A stretch of 64,000 nt of DNA from Berberis thunbergii (GCA_003290165.1 QNQO01000458.1:716039-780038), one strand, 5' to 3'. Positions 44,790-57,785 are shown, counted from the stretch's first letter. The notes: generated by a model from the letters alone, not told the origin. Program-made: numbers and translations.

Positions 44790-47030
44790 CCACAACACAT
44801 GACCTTTCTTTCTATTCTCTCTCTGGAGTCTATCACTACCAAGGAATGAGATTTATTTCGGCAAAAATTCCGTTTTTTGAAATTACGAAAAGAAAAATGG
44901 AGAAAAATTACATTTTTTAGAGTTTTTTTTTAAGATTTGTTTTTGAAAATTTTGGGGTTTTTTCGTAAAAATACAAAAATCTGCTACAAAAAATTACATT
45001 TTTCATAAAAAAAAATTTCATAAAATTTGGGGTTTTTATAATTATTATTTTTTCTAAATATTTATTAATTTTTAAAACACCCCTTTCATTTTCTAATTAT
45101 CATTTATTCTATTTATATATTGATTTTTGAAACCACCCCCTAATTTTTCTAATTATATATTGATTATATATTTGTTTTTTTTTTGGTATGTAGGCTTCAT
45201 TTAATATGTTTAATAGATTTATTGCATCTTATTTTTCACATATTTTATATACCCTTGAATTTCATTATATATATATCCTTGAAATTTTTACATTTTTTTA
45301 CACAGTGAAATATTTCTTAAAAGCATAAGACCGAAATTAATTCTAAAAACAAAATCACAATCCTTGACTACATGCCTCTCTACTTGTAATTGCATGATTT
45401 GTTTTTCCAACTAAACACACTTCTGGCTGGTTAACAAACTCCATGAAGTACATTGCCACGTCTTTTCTTAGTGCAATTGCACTACGCATGAATCATGAAT
45501 CCACTTTTATCTCTATTATCTGGTTTTTCTGCGGTCTATGTTGTATGTATATTTTTTTTTCATCTTTTACAACATTTCCCTTCTTTTACTACCTTTCAAA
45601 CGCTCTAGTCATTCAACCACACACACATTAAAACCTAAATGGTTTTGGTGTTGCTTCTTTCCAGTCTAGTTTTTCATTTTTAGGGTTTGGGGTGTTGTTG
45701 TATAACTTAGCTACCAAATGGGTGACAAAGAAGAAAATGGCATGAATAAGCAACAACAACAACCGACCTCCCCAAAAACCCAAGTTCAAGAAGAACCAAT
45801 TGAACCCCATTTCCATCAACTTCATCTATAAAGAAACCAAGATACAAACCTGGTATGTGGAAGCAACTCACATCACAATCATCATCACCTCAAACTCAAA
45901 CACAACACACACAACACAAAAACAAACTCCATCTCTTCTTCACCCTCACCCACTATGTCTCAGTTTCAACTCAGAAAAGGCAAGTATGTGAGCCCAATTT
46001 GAAATGTTGAAGACTAGTGTAATACTCGTGCCATTGGCACTACTACAGAGTACATCGTACTTTCACAGAATTGTTGAATAATTGCATTTGGGGTTTTTAT
46101 TTCATTTAAAAAAAACACTTACAATGAATTAACTTTGATAAAAAAAAAATCATGTAATCAAGAACAACAACATAAACCAACCGAATCTGATAAAAAAGGT
46201 TCAAAATTTTATTTTTCAATATGAACTAATGGAAAATTTTTCTTTTTATAATTCAGTGTTCTATAAAGTGTAATAAACCAATCAAATCAGATAACCTTTT
46301 TCTCATAAACTACACCTAAGCAAAGGGTGGATTGCATTCAACATTCAAATTGTGTCCTCTAGAAAACAATAACTGTTTAATTAATGAGATGATCAAAGAT
46401 TAGAAACACACCCAGTCATTAAATAAGCTCAATCAAACCAATCAAACAAAACCATATCAGATAAACCCAAAAAAATAAACAACCCTAAAATCAAAACCAT
46501 ACCGTGAGCCTCTCTAACCCTTTCTCGTCAACACCACCATCATTTCTGCTAACTTGCGCCATCTGAGGAGAATGAAGATCTTCAAGAGGGAGCTCAATTG
46601 TAGGCAAGGGCTTGAAAGCTTGAGAAGAAGCAGAGGAGGAGGAGGAGGTAAGAAAAAGGTGTCTAAGACCCACAAAGTTGAGAACTTGAGCCATGGAAGG
46701 CCAATCAAACAAAACCCATATCAAATAAACCCTCAATGGGTATTTCTCTTTTGCCCTAAATTTCTCTTTGTGGAGCGATTTGGTCTAAAAAAGATTTCAA
46801 ATGAGTGAGTGAGTGAGTGAGTGAGTCGTTGAAGTCAAGAAACATAGAGTGAGATGAAGAAAGATGGAAGCAAAAAGATGGAGAAGCAGGAAGCAAGAAG
46901 ATGAAACCTTGTGGAGAAGAAAAAGATGGAGAAGAGGGAGTGAAGAAGAAAGCTTCGGGGGGTGAAATCTTTTACTTAAGTTCTGCCAAACTTATAAGTT
47001 TGCCACGTAGGACAAAAAACCAAGCTTAAT
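44790..47030. other. AT-rich intergenic sequence with one possible first exon
   Basis: 44850-45320 is very AT-rich. A (TGAG)n run lies at 46804-46826. A possible minus-strand first exon is listed separately at 46503-46694. Nothing else is recognised. Confidence 0.5.
46503..46694 (-). other. Possible first exon of an unidentified minus-strand gene
   Basis: From ATG 46694 the frame reads MAQVLNFVGLRHLFLTSSSS, then FKPLPTIELPLEDLHSP, up to a GT donor at 46501-46502. The hydrophobic, Ser-rich, acid-free beginning would suit an organelle targeting peptide. No matching downstream exon was found, so this may be a gene relic or chance. Confidence 0.3.
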
Positions 47031-47328
47031 TGTAAGATAGATTGATGCACATGAAGGAGTGTCCCTCTAATCAGTTGATACACATGGATGATTGTCTTTT
47101 ATGATGGCTGAATTAGTTACAAATACTTAGTATTAGACTGTTTAGTAGAGTCCTCCAATAAACTAGTAGTTTGTTTCCTATAAAATGGAAGAGCTCCTAG
47201 TTCTTTCTTCTATATAAATCAGGTTTTGTAGTAGTAGAAAAATGTATCAGAGTATTCTGTTTATTATTCAATAGATACCCAAGTTCTCTTTTTTGCTTTT
47301 ATATTATTACTTTAGTTCTTTTCCAACA
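47031..47328 (+). repeat. 5' LTR of copia 2
   Basis: The start is placed at TGTAAGATAGATTGATGC and is tentative, since no partner LTR is visible. The promoter TATA box lies in CTTCTATATAAATCAGG near 47210. The end is CCAACA before the primer-binding site. Confidence 0.65.
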
Positions 47329-47441
47329 ACTGTGGTATCAGAGCAAGTTCGTTCAAGTTGGGCGTGTTGGTGTGTTCCAAAGATCGAGTGTCGTATCAAA
47401 GGATCTTCCTAAATTCAAAACTTGGGTAAACTCTTCAATTG

Positions 47442-48910
47442 CAATGTCAAGTAGTATGAATACTCTTAATCTCTAACATTATTTTGGAGAAAGTTGTAAA
47501 TTTTGGAGTATTAAGATCAAAACAATCTTGTGAAAGAGAGTGGTTTTGCAGATAATGTTACTGATGTAAAGGAGCTTCGTAAAAAGGATGCGAAGGCTCT
47601 ACTTGTCTTGCAACAGGTTGTGTCAAAAACAATTTTCCCTCGAATTGCCGGTGCAGCCAAATCGAAGCAAGCCTGGAATATTTTGAGATGAGTATCATGG
47701 GGACAACAAGGTAACTACTATGAAACTCCAAACCTTTCTGACGCCGAGCAAAATAGCAATTATTCTGCAGGCTAATAGCAACAGATAATTGACAGGGAAG
47801 AACACAAGAGAATAACCCAAAACACAGAGAATTAGCTCTAATGTTTAATCAAATTACTCAAATCAAAGGTATCTCTCAAATCAGCCCACAAGCCGAGCTT
47901 TATAGCTAAAACTCATCAATATTGGAATTTTACCAAAAATGACAACACCCCAATAATCATGCTAAAACAAAATACGTAATAAAAGAAATAAACTACCAAA
48001 AATCAGACCCAAATTGGGTTCATAATCACTTCCTAAACAATAATTGAAATATTACTATCAAGAAAAATAAACTGCTAAATTTGTGGATTCAGAAGGAAAA
48101 ACGATAGAATTTGGCCTCGAAAAGATGTGCAACGAGCGTATCTGGTTGACCATGACGTGCGCGTAGAAAAGAGTTTTCCGAATTTGGGTCATTTGAGTGA
48201 TTCTGATACTCATAGCCAAAGTTATGACCAAAATACTAAAACGCACCTAAAATTGCCAAATTAGAAATAAAATTATGATTTCCTGCCATCCTTGCGCTGA
48301 TCTACTAATTCAAGATATCTTAGTGCTAATAACGTGCTATCTGACAGCTTAGCATCATCTAACTCGGATCCTCCTGCATCACTTTTGTAGAGAATTTGAG
48401 ATTTTTCTTATGAAAGGTAGAAAATCGGTGCAAGATTTTTTCACTAGAGTTTCTATTGTTATAAATCAAATGAAGGCTTTTGGTGAAGATATTTCTGATC
48501 AGAAAATTGCGGACCTTTTTTTTCAAAATTCTTCCTTTGAAATTTGATAATGTAGTTACTGACTCTTAAGGAGTCCAACAATTTATTTGTTTTCTCCTTA
48601 AATGAATTGAGGGGGTCTCTTTTATCTCATGAAGAAAGGATGAACAGGTCGGCAGAAAAGAATATTGAACATGCATTTCAATCCAAGTTGGACATTTCTA
48701 ACAAAGATAATGTTGAAGGTGTTTCTTCCCATAGATATGCAGGACGTGGTCATGGACGGGGAAGTTATAACGGTCGTGGGAAAGGAAGAGGAAGACCTTA
48801 TATGAGTCACAAAATATCTGATTATGGTGATAAAGACAACCAAAGACAAAATTACAAGGGGAAGCAATGCAACCATTGCAAAAAGTTTGGCCAAGGCCAA
48901 AGAGCAGGCT
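47442..48910 (+). pseudogene. Copia 2 gag, interrupted
   Basis: Gag pieces read ENCKFWSIK-like and ELRKKDAKALLVLQQVVSKT, then IFPRIAGAAKSKQAWNILR, up to the solo LTR. They resume at 48382 with FEIFLMKGRKSVQDFFTRVS and IVINQMKAFGEDISDQKIA, then a basic GRGHGRG-rich tail and CNHCKKFG, the start of a zinc knuckle (the C-x2-C half only). Frameshifts and stops are frequent. Confidence 0.8.
47739..48381 (-). repeat. Solo gypsy LTR inside copia 2 gag
   Basis: Read on the minus strand it starts TGATGCAGGAGG and ends CTCGGCGTCA. Over its last 130 bp or so it matches the LTRs at 41068 and 43093 (TTTGATTTGAGTAATTTGAT and following). The middle is different and longer, so it is a sister subfamily. The 5-bp flanks CTTTC and CTTTT support insertion with target duplication. 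Gag reads on across it. Confidence 0.85.
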
Positions 48911-48954
48911 AATTTTGTTGAAGTGCACCAAGAAGGTATCTATTTCTTACCCAT

Positions 48955-50340
48955 TTGAACCCCAAGGAAAGTGTTCCTGATGTATGGTTTCTAGATAGTG
49001 GGTGTAGTAACCATATGACAGGTGAAAAGAGTTTGTTTTGGAGAATTGATGAATAAGTAAAACAAGAAGTTCGACTTGGCGATGATGAAGTTGTGCAAAT
49101 TGAAGGCAAAGGGACAATTGTGCTGCAGACTAATTCAGGTACCGAAAGATTGATTTGTGACGTTTATTATTCTCCTGGTTTAGCCCATAACTTGTTGAGT
49201 GTGGGCCTGCTGATTGAACGAGGATATTATATTATGTTTGAGGATAATATATGTGAAATTAGACGAAAATGAACATCTGTTGTGCCTCTCATTAAGATAC
49301 CAATGACTAAGAACATAATGTTTCCTATTCAGATGTCTAGTTTGGATGCTTTTGCATTGAATGCTAAAAACCAATGATGAGTCATGGCTTTGGAATTTAC
49401 TTTATGGACAGTTGCATTTTAATGGGTTGAAATTATAATGTCAAAAAGAGATGGTTGTTGGTTTGCCTTCTATTGTTGGTGTTCATGATGTTTGTGAAGG
49501 TTGTGTTTAAGGAGAAGCATCATCATTTATCTTTTCCTATTGGGAAATCTTAGAGAGCCAAAATGCCCTTAAAACCTATTCATGAAGATTTTTGTGGCCC
49601 AACAAACATTTTGTCCCCGAATAAAAGTAGTTATTTTCTACATTTTACTGATGATTTCACTCGCATGAGTTGGTCTTTTTTTTTTTCGAGCTTACAAATC
49701 AAAGGCATTTGAGAAATTTCTGGATTCAAAGCTTTTGTAGAGAAACAAAGTGGGTTTGTGACAAAGACTCTTCGAACCAACAGAGGAAGAGAATTTTTAA
49801 CTAATGAATTTGGTATTTTTTGCAAGAAACATGGTATTCGCGGGCAGCTAACAGTGAGGAGAACTCCGGAGCAAAATGGGGTCGCTGATAGGAAGAATAA
49901 AATGGTTGTTGAGATGGCTAGAAGTATGTTAAATGAAAGAGTCTTCCTACTGAGTTTTGGGCAGAATCGGTAGCTACATCAGTCTTTCTTCTCAATTTAT
50001 CCCCTACAAAGTCAGTTTGCAATATGACTCCATATGAAGCTTGCTAGAACTGAAAACCCAATTTGAGCATTTTAAGAGTTTTTTGTTGTGTTGCCTACTT
50101 TTTGATTTATACTAATGATCGTAGTAAGCTGGACAAGAAAAGTGAAAAGTGCATTTTTGTTGGGTATAGAGATGAAACTAAGGGTTATCAATCTTACAAT
50201 TGTGAAACTAAGAAGCTAATCGTTCGTCGAGATGTGATTTTTGATGAAAATAGGTTTTGGGATTGGAAAGGACAGAAAAATCAGCATGTGTTATTTGTAG
50301 AGGATGAAGTATCGACACAGGTTGAACGAACACAATAAAC
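48955..50340 (+). pseudogene. Copia 2 gag-pre-integrase and integrase, mutated
   Basis: SGCSNHMTGEKSLF and YYSPGLAHNLLSVG mark the protease to pre-integrase step. The integrase part reads HFTDDFTRMSWSF, TLRTNRGREFLTNEFGIFC and TPEQNGVADRKNKMV, and the end has GYRDETKGYQ. Two catalytic residues are changed: the D of the usual R-T-D-R-G-x-EF is N, and the E of NGVAERKN is D. Even without the stops this integrase should be inactive. Confidence 0.85.
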
Positions 50341-50559
50341 TCCCATGTCACCTCAAGCTCCATCTACTTTAGGTTCATCTTCTAGCTCCTCTCTAAGGAA
50401 TCAAGGTAGTGATGACAACAACAATTTTGGTTTTACACTCGATACAGACATGCCTCCACTCAGGTATCGCTCCCTAACAAAGCTTTATGAGTCATGCAAT
50501 TTTGCTCTAATGGTTGCAAAACCAATATGTTATGAAGAGGCACAAGGAAAGCGGAATTG

Positions 50560-51080
50560 AAAAAATCAATGCATGAGGAAATGATTGCAATTAACAAAAA
50601 TGATACATGAGAGCTTGTTGATTTGCCACCCGGAAAAATCCAATTGGTGTGAAATGGGTCTTCAAAGAAAAATATAAGGCATCAAAGCTAGACTCGTAGC
50701 AAAGGTTCAACGCTAGACGTACAAAAGCATGGGATAGATTTCTTTGACACTTTCTCTCCAGTTGCTAGATTTGAAACTGTTAGAATTGTTTTGGGTATTG
50801 CTGCACAAATGAAATGGAATGTGTTTCAGTTTGATGTTAAATCGACCTTTTTGAATGGTTGCTTGGAAGAAGATGTATGTTAAACAACCACAGAGTTTCG
50901 TGATCGAATGATAGGAGGAGAAAGTTTATAAGTTGAAGAAGGCCTTGTATGGGCTGAAGCAAGCCCCAAGGGCTTGGTATAGCAGACTTGCTTCTTACTT
51001 TCGCCAAAATGGTTTTCGTTGAAGTGATAGTAAGCCTACTTTATACGTGAAGGTAAGCAGTTGTAGTGATATTCTTATTG
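50560..51080 (+). pseudogene. Copia 2 reverse transcriptase, part before CACTA-2
   Basis: It includes LVDLPPGK, HGIDFFDTFSPVARFETVRI, FQFDVKSTFLNG and SDILI at the break. The reading continues in frame at 58838 once CACTA-2 and one TTG copy are left out, reaching YVDDIIYTGS. This shows the insertion was precise. Confidence 0.88.
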
Positions 51081-51204
51081 CACTACAACACAAATGCCTA
51101 TTAATAGCATTTGACCATAGCGGTTTTTACCCTCACGCTATAAAAACCCAAATTTTAATATCATTCTAACACTCCAACGCTATGAAAGTGGTAGGCGGGG
51201 AAAA

Positions 51205-51600
51205 CTAAAAATTAACCTGCTTCCCTCTCAGTCTCGCTCTCTTTCCCTCCCATTTTCCAAAATTTTAGAAAGCCATTTACTTCCCTCTCAGTCTCGCTCT
51301 CTTTCCCCCCTCATTTACAGTAGATCGAACTAGTGTTCTCCCCTGACCTCGCCCCTCTCTTTCTCTCTTCTTCCTTGGCGCCTTCTCTCCCTCCTCACAA
51401 ATCTCTCTAGTGTTCTCCCCTGACCTCGCCCCTCTCTTTCTCTCTTCTTCCTTGGCGCCTTCTCTCCCTCGTCACAAATCTCTCTCAAAAGCTCCTCTCT
51501 TCTTCATCTTTCATGGCACCCCAAGCCTGATTTCTTCGAGCAGTAATGAATAGTCTGTTGTTCTCATCTTTTCTTCTCCCCATTTGCAAATTGAAAAGTT
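51205..51600 (+). repeat. CT-rich leader-like stretch with tandem duplications
   Basis: A 77-bp unit (CTAGTGTTCTCCCCTGACCT...) at 51330-51406 is repeated almost perfectly at 51407-51483. A CCCTCTCAGTCTCGCTCTCT unit is also doubled at about 51224 and 51283. It stands upstream of every captured exon in CACTA-2 and resembles a plant 5' leader, so it may drive or start a chimeric transcript. Confidence 0.6.
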
Positions 51601-51869
51601 AGGGTTTCCTCTCCCCATCTCTTCCTCTCACCATCTACAAATGGAACATATAAGAGAATTGTAACTCTCACAGCAGAAATCTTTTCAGGTTAGTTTAAAA
51701 CTCTCATACAGGTTAATCTCTTCATGTAATCTCTTACAGAAAATTGAATTTGATCTCTTCATGTAATAGATTTTATCTTTTTATGTAATCTTTTCATGTA
51801 ATCGATTTTATCTCTCACAGATCTCTCCACGTTAATCTCTCACAGATCTCCCTTCTCAACAAGTTAGTA

Positions 51870-52210
51870 TTATCTCTCCATGGAGATCATTGCCATTAGG
51901 AAGTTCAAAGTTCAAACCAGGTACTTTCTAAAGCATAAAGCTGTTCTTCTTGAGGTTTTTCATAATGATCTTGTTTGACTTTTTAATTTTTCTTTTGAAG
52001 CTTAATTTGGTATTGTACTGTATTAATCCCAGTTCCCTCAATATTCTTTGTGCAGAACGCAATATGGAGAACTTGAATCTATAGGTCTGTACTTCTAGGC
52101 TGCTTTGAAACTTTCTGTATGGGGCATCACTTTCAGAACCTTCCAATTATATGATAACTCATATAGAGATGACCACCTGTATTGTGAAATTGCAAAACTG
52201 TGCAAGTAAG
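51870..52210 (+). pseudogene. Exon-like pieces of unknown parent
   Basis: ATG at 51881 opens MEIIAIRKFKVQTR to a GT border. After AG come short pieces, including SVWGITFRTFQLYDNS and DDHLYCEIAKLCK before a GTAAG at about 52205. The parent gene is not recognised. From 52210 to 53430 I see no coding exon. Confidence 0.35.
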
Positions 52211-53436
52211 TTTTGAGAAGCTGTATAGACACTTCATATTTATTTACTTCTTGTGTTGTGTCACATTGTATGCCACATATCTGAGTTTTTGGGTTATTTC
52301 TTTCTGTTGCATTCCATGGTCCTGAGTTGTGTTCTGTCCACTTATTTCATTTTCTGTATTCGTTTCCTGTGCCTCTTCATGCCTGTGAATCACAAACCAC
52401 GAGCTTCAGCTGAGCCAAGTTTTCTTCCAGCTTGGTTAGGCTCGCAAACTATAAGCTGAAGCTTGGCTTGGGTTGGGTTCATGAGTAAGATGAGTTGTAA
52501 GAAGAGCTTTGCTTGAGTGTTGTAGGGACCAGGGGATGGGGGACGAATAGAAAAGGACTTGTGTGTGAAAGGAAGCAGGTGAAGTTGCTAAGTTTGGCAC
52601 CTTAAAGTCTCCACGAATGATAGAGAGTTTCGCCTCAGAGGGAATAGGAGCACATTTGAGGAACAATGGCACTACAGTTCTTGTTCTTGGATTATATTTC
52701 TTTAGTTTCAATCGGGCACAAGTAAATTAAACTGGTGGATCACCTTAAGCTAGTTTTATCTAAATGAAAACCTTTTGGCTTGGGATGGCTCCTAATTTCT
52801 CCTTATGAAATGTGTTGTTACTTCTCTATTAAAACCTGGATGGTAAAAACTAAAAAAACTATTCATGTAGTTGTGATTTCTTTGAATAATCTTGGAATTT
52901 TCAGAGGTTGAATTGTTACCCCGCCAAAAAGTCTCAACCTCTAGTTTCTTTTTTTTTGGCTACTGCTTGATATGTAGAAGAATAGAAATATATTACTAAC
53001 GAAGAAGATACAGATCTTACTACGAGCTCAAGTAATAGATAAAAAAAATGAACAATGTAAAATAGGAAAGAAATCTTAGACTTGTGAAATACAAGTGCTA
53101 TGAACTGGTAGATGGGGCATTAGCTTTCAGTTGCTAGGCAAATTTCCTAGTGTGAGGTTCTATAACCTATATGGACCGACACAACATTCTGCACACACAT
53201 TTCTGTTTTTTAATGATGCACCAAGTGTACATAATTTTATTCAGTACATTATTCTTTGTAAATGGTAACACATATTCTTAGAATTTAGTGATCTTATTAA
53301 CGAGTCAAGTTCATGAAAGTGAGATGCACACTGAGTGACCAACAAATTCTGAAAAATTGGTTGCATTGCCATTACCTCTAATTTTTCCCTGTTGACGTCG
53401 TATGCTTTTTACATTCATAGGTTTGTTTCTCAGCAG

Positions 53437-53544
53437 TATGAAAGACACAAAGAAATGGCTTCTGCTGCATTAGTGTACAAATGCATGGAGATGGCTTACA
53501 TGAGGATTATATATTCCACAAAGAAATGGCCCTGCTTCCTCTAG
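53437..53544 (+). pseudogene. Captured exon, probably of a CW-type zinc-finger protein
   Basis: An exon after CAG reads YERHKEMASAALVYKCMEMA followed by YMRIIYS, then diverges and stops at TAG before GTAAGC. The ASAALVYKCMEVAYMRV-type helix resembles the C-terminal part of plant CW-domain nuclear proteins. I rate the family as uncertain. Confidence 0.38.
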
Positions 53545-53714
53545 GTAAGCTCATGGTTTGGAATGATGTCATACAGGTAAGATCAATGTTTTATTTCCAT
53601 TCAGTGTCTTCCAAACCTACAATCTTTAAGGCTATTAATACTGAATTTGAGCTGTTCTTATGGACCTCTCTTTTGACTTGAGGTGTTTATTTCTAATTTT
53701 GTATTGCTTGGCAG

Positions 53715-54034
53715 CTGAATCTGCTGGTGGCAACGAAAGTTGGAGAAGGTCTTGATATTCAGACATGCTGCTTAGTAATCAGATATGATTTACCACAGTC
53801 GGTTGCAAGTTTTGTGCAGTCTAGAGGTCGTGCACATATGTCGCAATCAAAATATGCTTTCCTGATTAACAGGTGCTTTGTTTATTCATTTTCTGTATGT
53901 GGTTTCAAAATCTACTATGAACTGCCATGTTTTTTACCTTCTCAACATTACAGTGAAAACCAAAGTGAAATATTGGATTTGATCGAGAAATTCAAGTCTG
54001 AAGAAGATCATATAGATCAAGTTGAATTTTGTTA
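53715..54034 (+). pseudogene. Captured DICER-LIKE 4 helicase-C exons
   Basis: The exon 53715-53872 reads [20 protein letters not shown] followed by [20 protein letters not shown]. The exon 53954-54034 reads [20 protein letters not shown]. This is motif V-VI of the helicase C domain of plant Dicer-like 4, which makes 21-nt small RNAs. One Glu of the usual GEEGLD is missing by an in-frame 3-bp deletion, and R-A-R of SRGRAR has become R-A-H. The nuclease domains are absent. Confidence 0.9.
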
Positions 54035-55222
54035 ATGTTTTACTGAAAACTACTCGCAGATTTAATTCATGTTCTGTATGTTTTAATTTTTTTATTTATT
54101 TCTGGGATATGAGTGATGATACTGGTAGTATTTTGATGCAGTTGTTTTGTCCAAAATTTGGACTGAAGTAATTTGTTCTGATTCCTTCTGATTGTTTATT
54201 CTGTTTGACTATCTTCATTATCTTCCTTTCCTAGAAATCCATGTTACTTAATATTTTGTCTCAATGGTTAGTCAGCTAATAGTGTCCCTCATTTGAGTGT
54301 AGGCAGTTTCTATCGGATATGTAGGCATTATTTTTTGGGGGATGCAAGCTTGGAGAGATTCTTTTGTTACCTGAAGAAAGTATTGCTGATGAACTGCATA
54401 ATTTTTTTTCAAACACATGGGATAGGCATAGTGCTTGATATATGCTAGATCTACGGTATCTTGCTTCTGGTGGATCAATGGTAGATTCATTAAGGGATGG
54501 GTTCAATGGAACGAAAGGCGGACTCAATTTAAGAACAAAGGATGAACCATAAAGGCATGATGCTGGAAATGCTAGATACCTTTCTAGATCCAAGATTCGG
54601 GAATCACAAAGGGAGGGTTTCTTCCTCTTCTTCTTACTACTGATACACTCACTTAATCATCTTTCTCTTGCTATTAACTAACTTCTATAAATACTAACTG
54701 AAACTCAGATTGCATTAGAAAGATGACATTTTTTTAAATGTTTCGTTGAATTAGACTGATTTCCTGCTTGTGGTTTTTGTTTGTTTGACTGTTATAAATT
54801 GAATTTGCTATTTTTCCATCAACGTAGAGCCATTTCATTTGTGTTATTTTGGCTTGACATTCAATTGGGTGCTTATATATTCTGTTAAGGATTTAAATTC
54901 CATTTTATTTCATTTAAATTTGCTGAATTTAACCTTCAACAAACGAATCGTACAGTTGATCTATGATTTTTTTTTTTTTTTTGGATTTCTGAGACTTGTA
55001 TATTCTGAACTGGCTTTTTGGACTGCAACTCTCTGATTCGGGAACCATATGAGAATAGTGAACTGGAGTATTACTTGTATGAGGTTATATGCACACTACT
55101 ATTGTTTCTGTTGTGAGTTCTATTGTTTACATTCAAGAACTTCACTCCATTTCTCTTATATTCTGCGAGGTTTTTGTTCTGCAATCAGATCTGTTGCAGC
55201 TGCGAGTGATGTTTTTGTATAG

Positions 55223-55797
<575 letters not shown>

Positions 55798-56518
55798 GTA
55801 TTCTGTATGCATATGTTGTAATAGAATGCAAACACTGTCCATCTTGGCATGTTATCTAAAGAAAGAGCTCCATGTACTAGATGTATACATTCTCTTGTGA
55901 TTTTATCTAGATTGGCTTGTTTAGGTTGAGTTTATGAACTTCAGGATACAATCTCTCCCTTTTTCTGTTAGTGCAACAAGAAACACATGTCATTTTGTTT
56001 AGGTTGAGTTTAAGACATGTAGCATTGTTTTACATGTACATGCACACACACATATATATATCACGTTATCACCTGGTGATGCTTCAATAATAAAATTTCG
56101 TCTTTTTGATTAAAAGAAAAGCTTTGAAGAATCAGATAGTTGTTGCTAGTCATGCATTTTCTGTTTTCTGCAAATGGCTCTCTGTAACTTGAAGTGTTTA
56201 TTTGTATTTAGTGCGTGCCATTACTCTATAGCTTATGTTGCTTTTTCATGGTTTATACTGATTATGGTTGATATAGTGTTGTATCGGATTTTTCTTTTGT
56301 ATATGTATACTTTCCTTAGTGTTTGTGTGTCTGTGTTGGTGATTAGTTCATATCTGATTGTATAAAACTCACAAGCATACATTGTTCTTGTAATTATTGG
56401 TATGACGGCACCCTGAACAACAAATGTGTTCTCTAGCATAATATGGCATTTCATTCTTCTTATAGTAGTATTGTTAATATTATGATTTATGAGTTGACAC
56501 TCTTGTTACTTCTTTTAG

Positions 56519-57178
56519 GTGGCAAATTTTGAATTTATAGATGAAGTGAGAGCTGCAGCTGCGGAGGAAGTGCAGGAAGCATCCACTGCAAATAAACCAA
56601 CCGACAGTATCTCAGAGGAAGTGCTGGGTTCAAACCAAATATTTGTTAAACAATATCTTGTGAAGTGGAAGGGCTTGTCTTATTTGCATTGCACATGGTA
56701 CTCTGGTTTAATGTATCGTGCATGCAATTTTCTTTTTGTCCCTTCAATTTCATAATAAGTAATTAGAGGGCTCATCAATCACTTGAAGTAGAATTTCCCA
56801 CTGTCAAGTCAAGGTTTACTTTGTAGTCTCTCCTGCGTGCTAATATTGTTCTGTTCCACCGTGTCACTAGTCAAAGCTGGCTCTCTGTTATAGCTTTATT
56901 GCCTTTTGTCCACTTAATAAAAAGCTTCACTGGTTAAAAAAGCTTCATTGGTCATTGGGCAAATAATGCTTCTGGATATTTTCAGTTACTTACTCTGCAG
57001 GTACTACTTTTTGCAAGGTGCAAGAGAAGGAGTTTATAAAAGCGTATAGGGCAAATTCTAGGCTGAGGACCAAAGTTAATAACTTTGATAGGCAAAAGAA
57101 TTCAGTGATTGAGACTGGAGATGAGTTTGTTGCAATCCGGCCTGAATGGACCACTGTTGACAGGATTCTTGCTAGCAG
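56519..57178 (+). pseudogene. Captured PICKLE chromodomain exons in the wrong order
   Basis: The exon 56519-56697 starts VANFEFIDEVRAAAAEEVQ, which in PICKLE lies after the helicase, and runs straight into VKQYLVKWKGLSYLHCTW, which belongs to the N-terminal chromodomain. The exon 57018-57178 continues EKEFIKAYRANSRLRTKVNN and FVAIRPEWTTVDRILASR. So N-terminal chromodomain exons follow C-terminal exons, and a fusion sits inside one exon. This needs at least two captures or a rearrangement. Confidence 0.93.
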
Positions 57179-57322
57179 GTTTTGTCACATGTTGTTGTTT
57201 TGGCATATCTGGTTGTGGCAGGGTATTATGTTCTTGGTTGGGCCATCTGGCAATGTACCATGTGTAACCCTTGGTCAACTTTATGGATTAGGGGTGACTT
57301 GCATCCTGCTCTATGGGGCGGT

Positions 57323-57630
57323 CACTACACCAAATTGGCACTTTTGTAACATCTCTAAAAACAGTATCACTTTTGAGATGTTACAATCCATCAAACAATT
57401 TTAAGTCAAAACTAAATTTAGTCTAAAAATGAAAAACAGTAACACAAAAAAATGATACAATAAGTTGGATCACCATGAATAGTATCACTTTTATAATCAT
57501 ACTCTTTATGGTGATACAATTATTGTATCATTTTGTTTGTGAAAATGTGTAAAATTGTTAAGTAAATTGTTACACTTCAAAAGTGATACTGTTTTTTGGG
57601 TTGTTACAAAAATGTCAATTTGGTGTAGTG
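57323..57630. mobile_element. Mini-CACTA MITE, 308 bp, nested in CACTA-2
   Basis: Both ends are inverted copies: CACTACACCAAATTGGCA at the left and CACTACACCAAATTGACA at the right (reverse complemented). A perfect GGT target duplication flanks it (57320-57322 and 57631-57633). Inside are inverted GTATCACTTTT and AAAAGTGATAC modules. It has no coding capacity and inserted after the PICKLE piece had been captured. Confidence 0.93.
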
Positions 57631-57785
57631 GGTAGGTTGGGAAACAGTTGGAGAACTACTAATGACATTAAGGATAATTGGCCTAGGTAAGGAAGACTAT
57701 GGGTGTCATTTGTATACTTCCTTTTCATTCCCAAACAAATAGCAGTTTGATAAAAATTGGGTCTCGTCCTGTTTTCTTTCAACAG

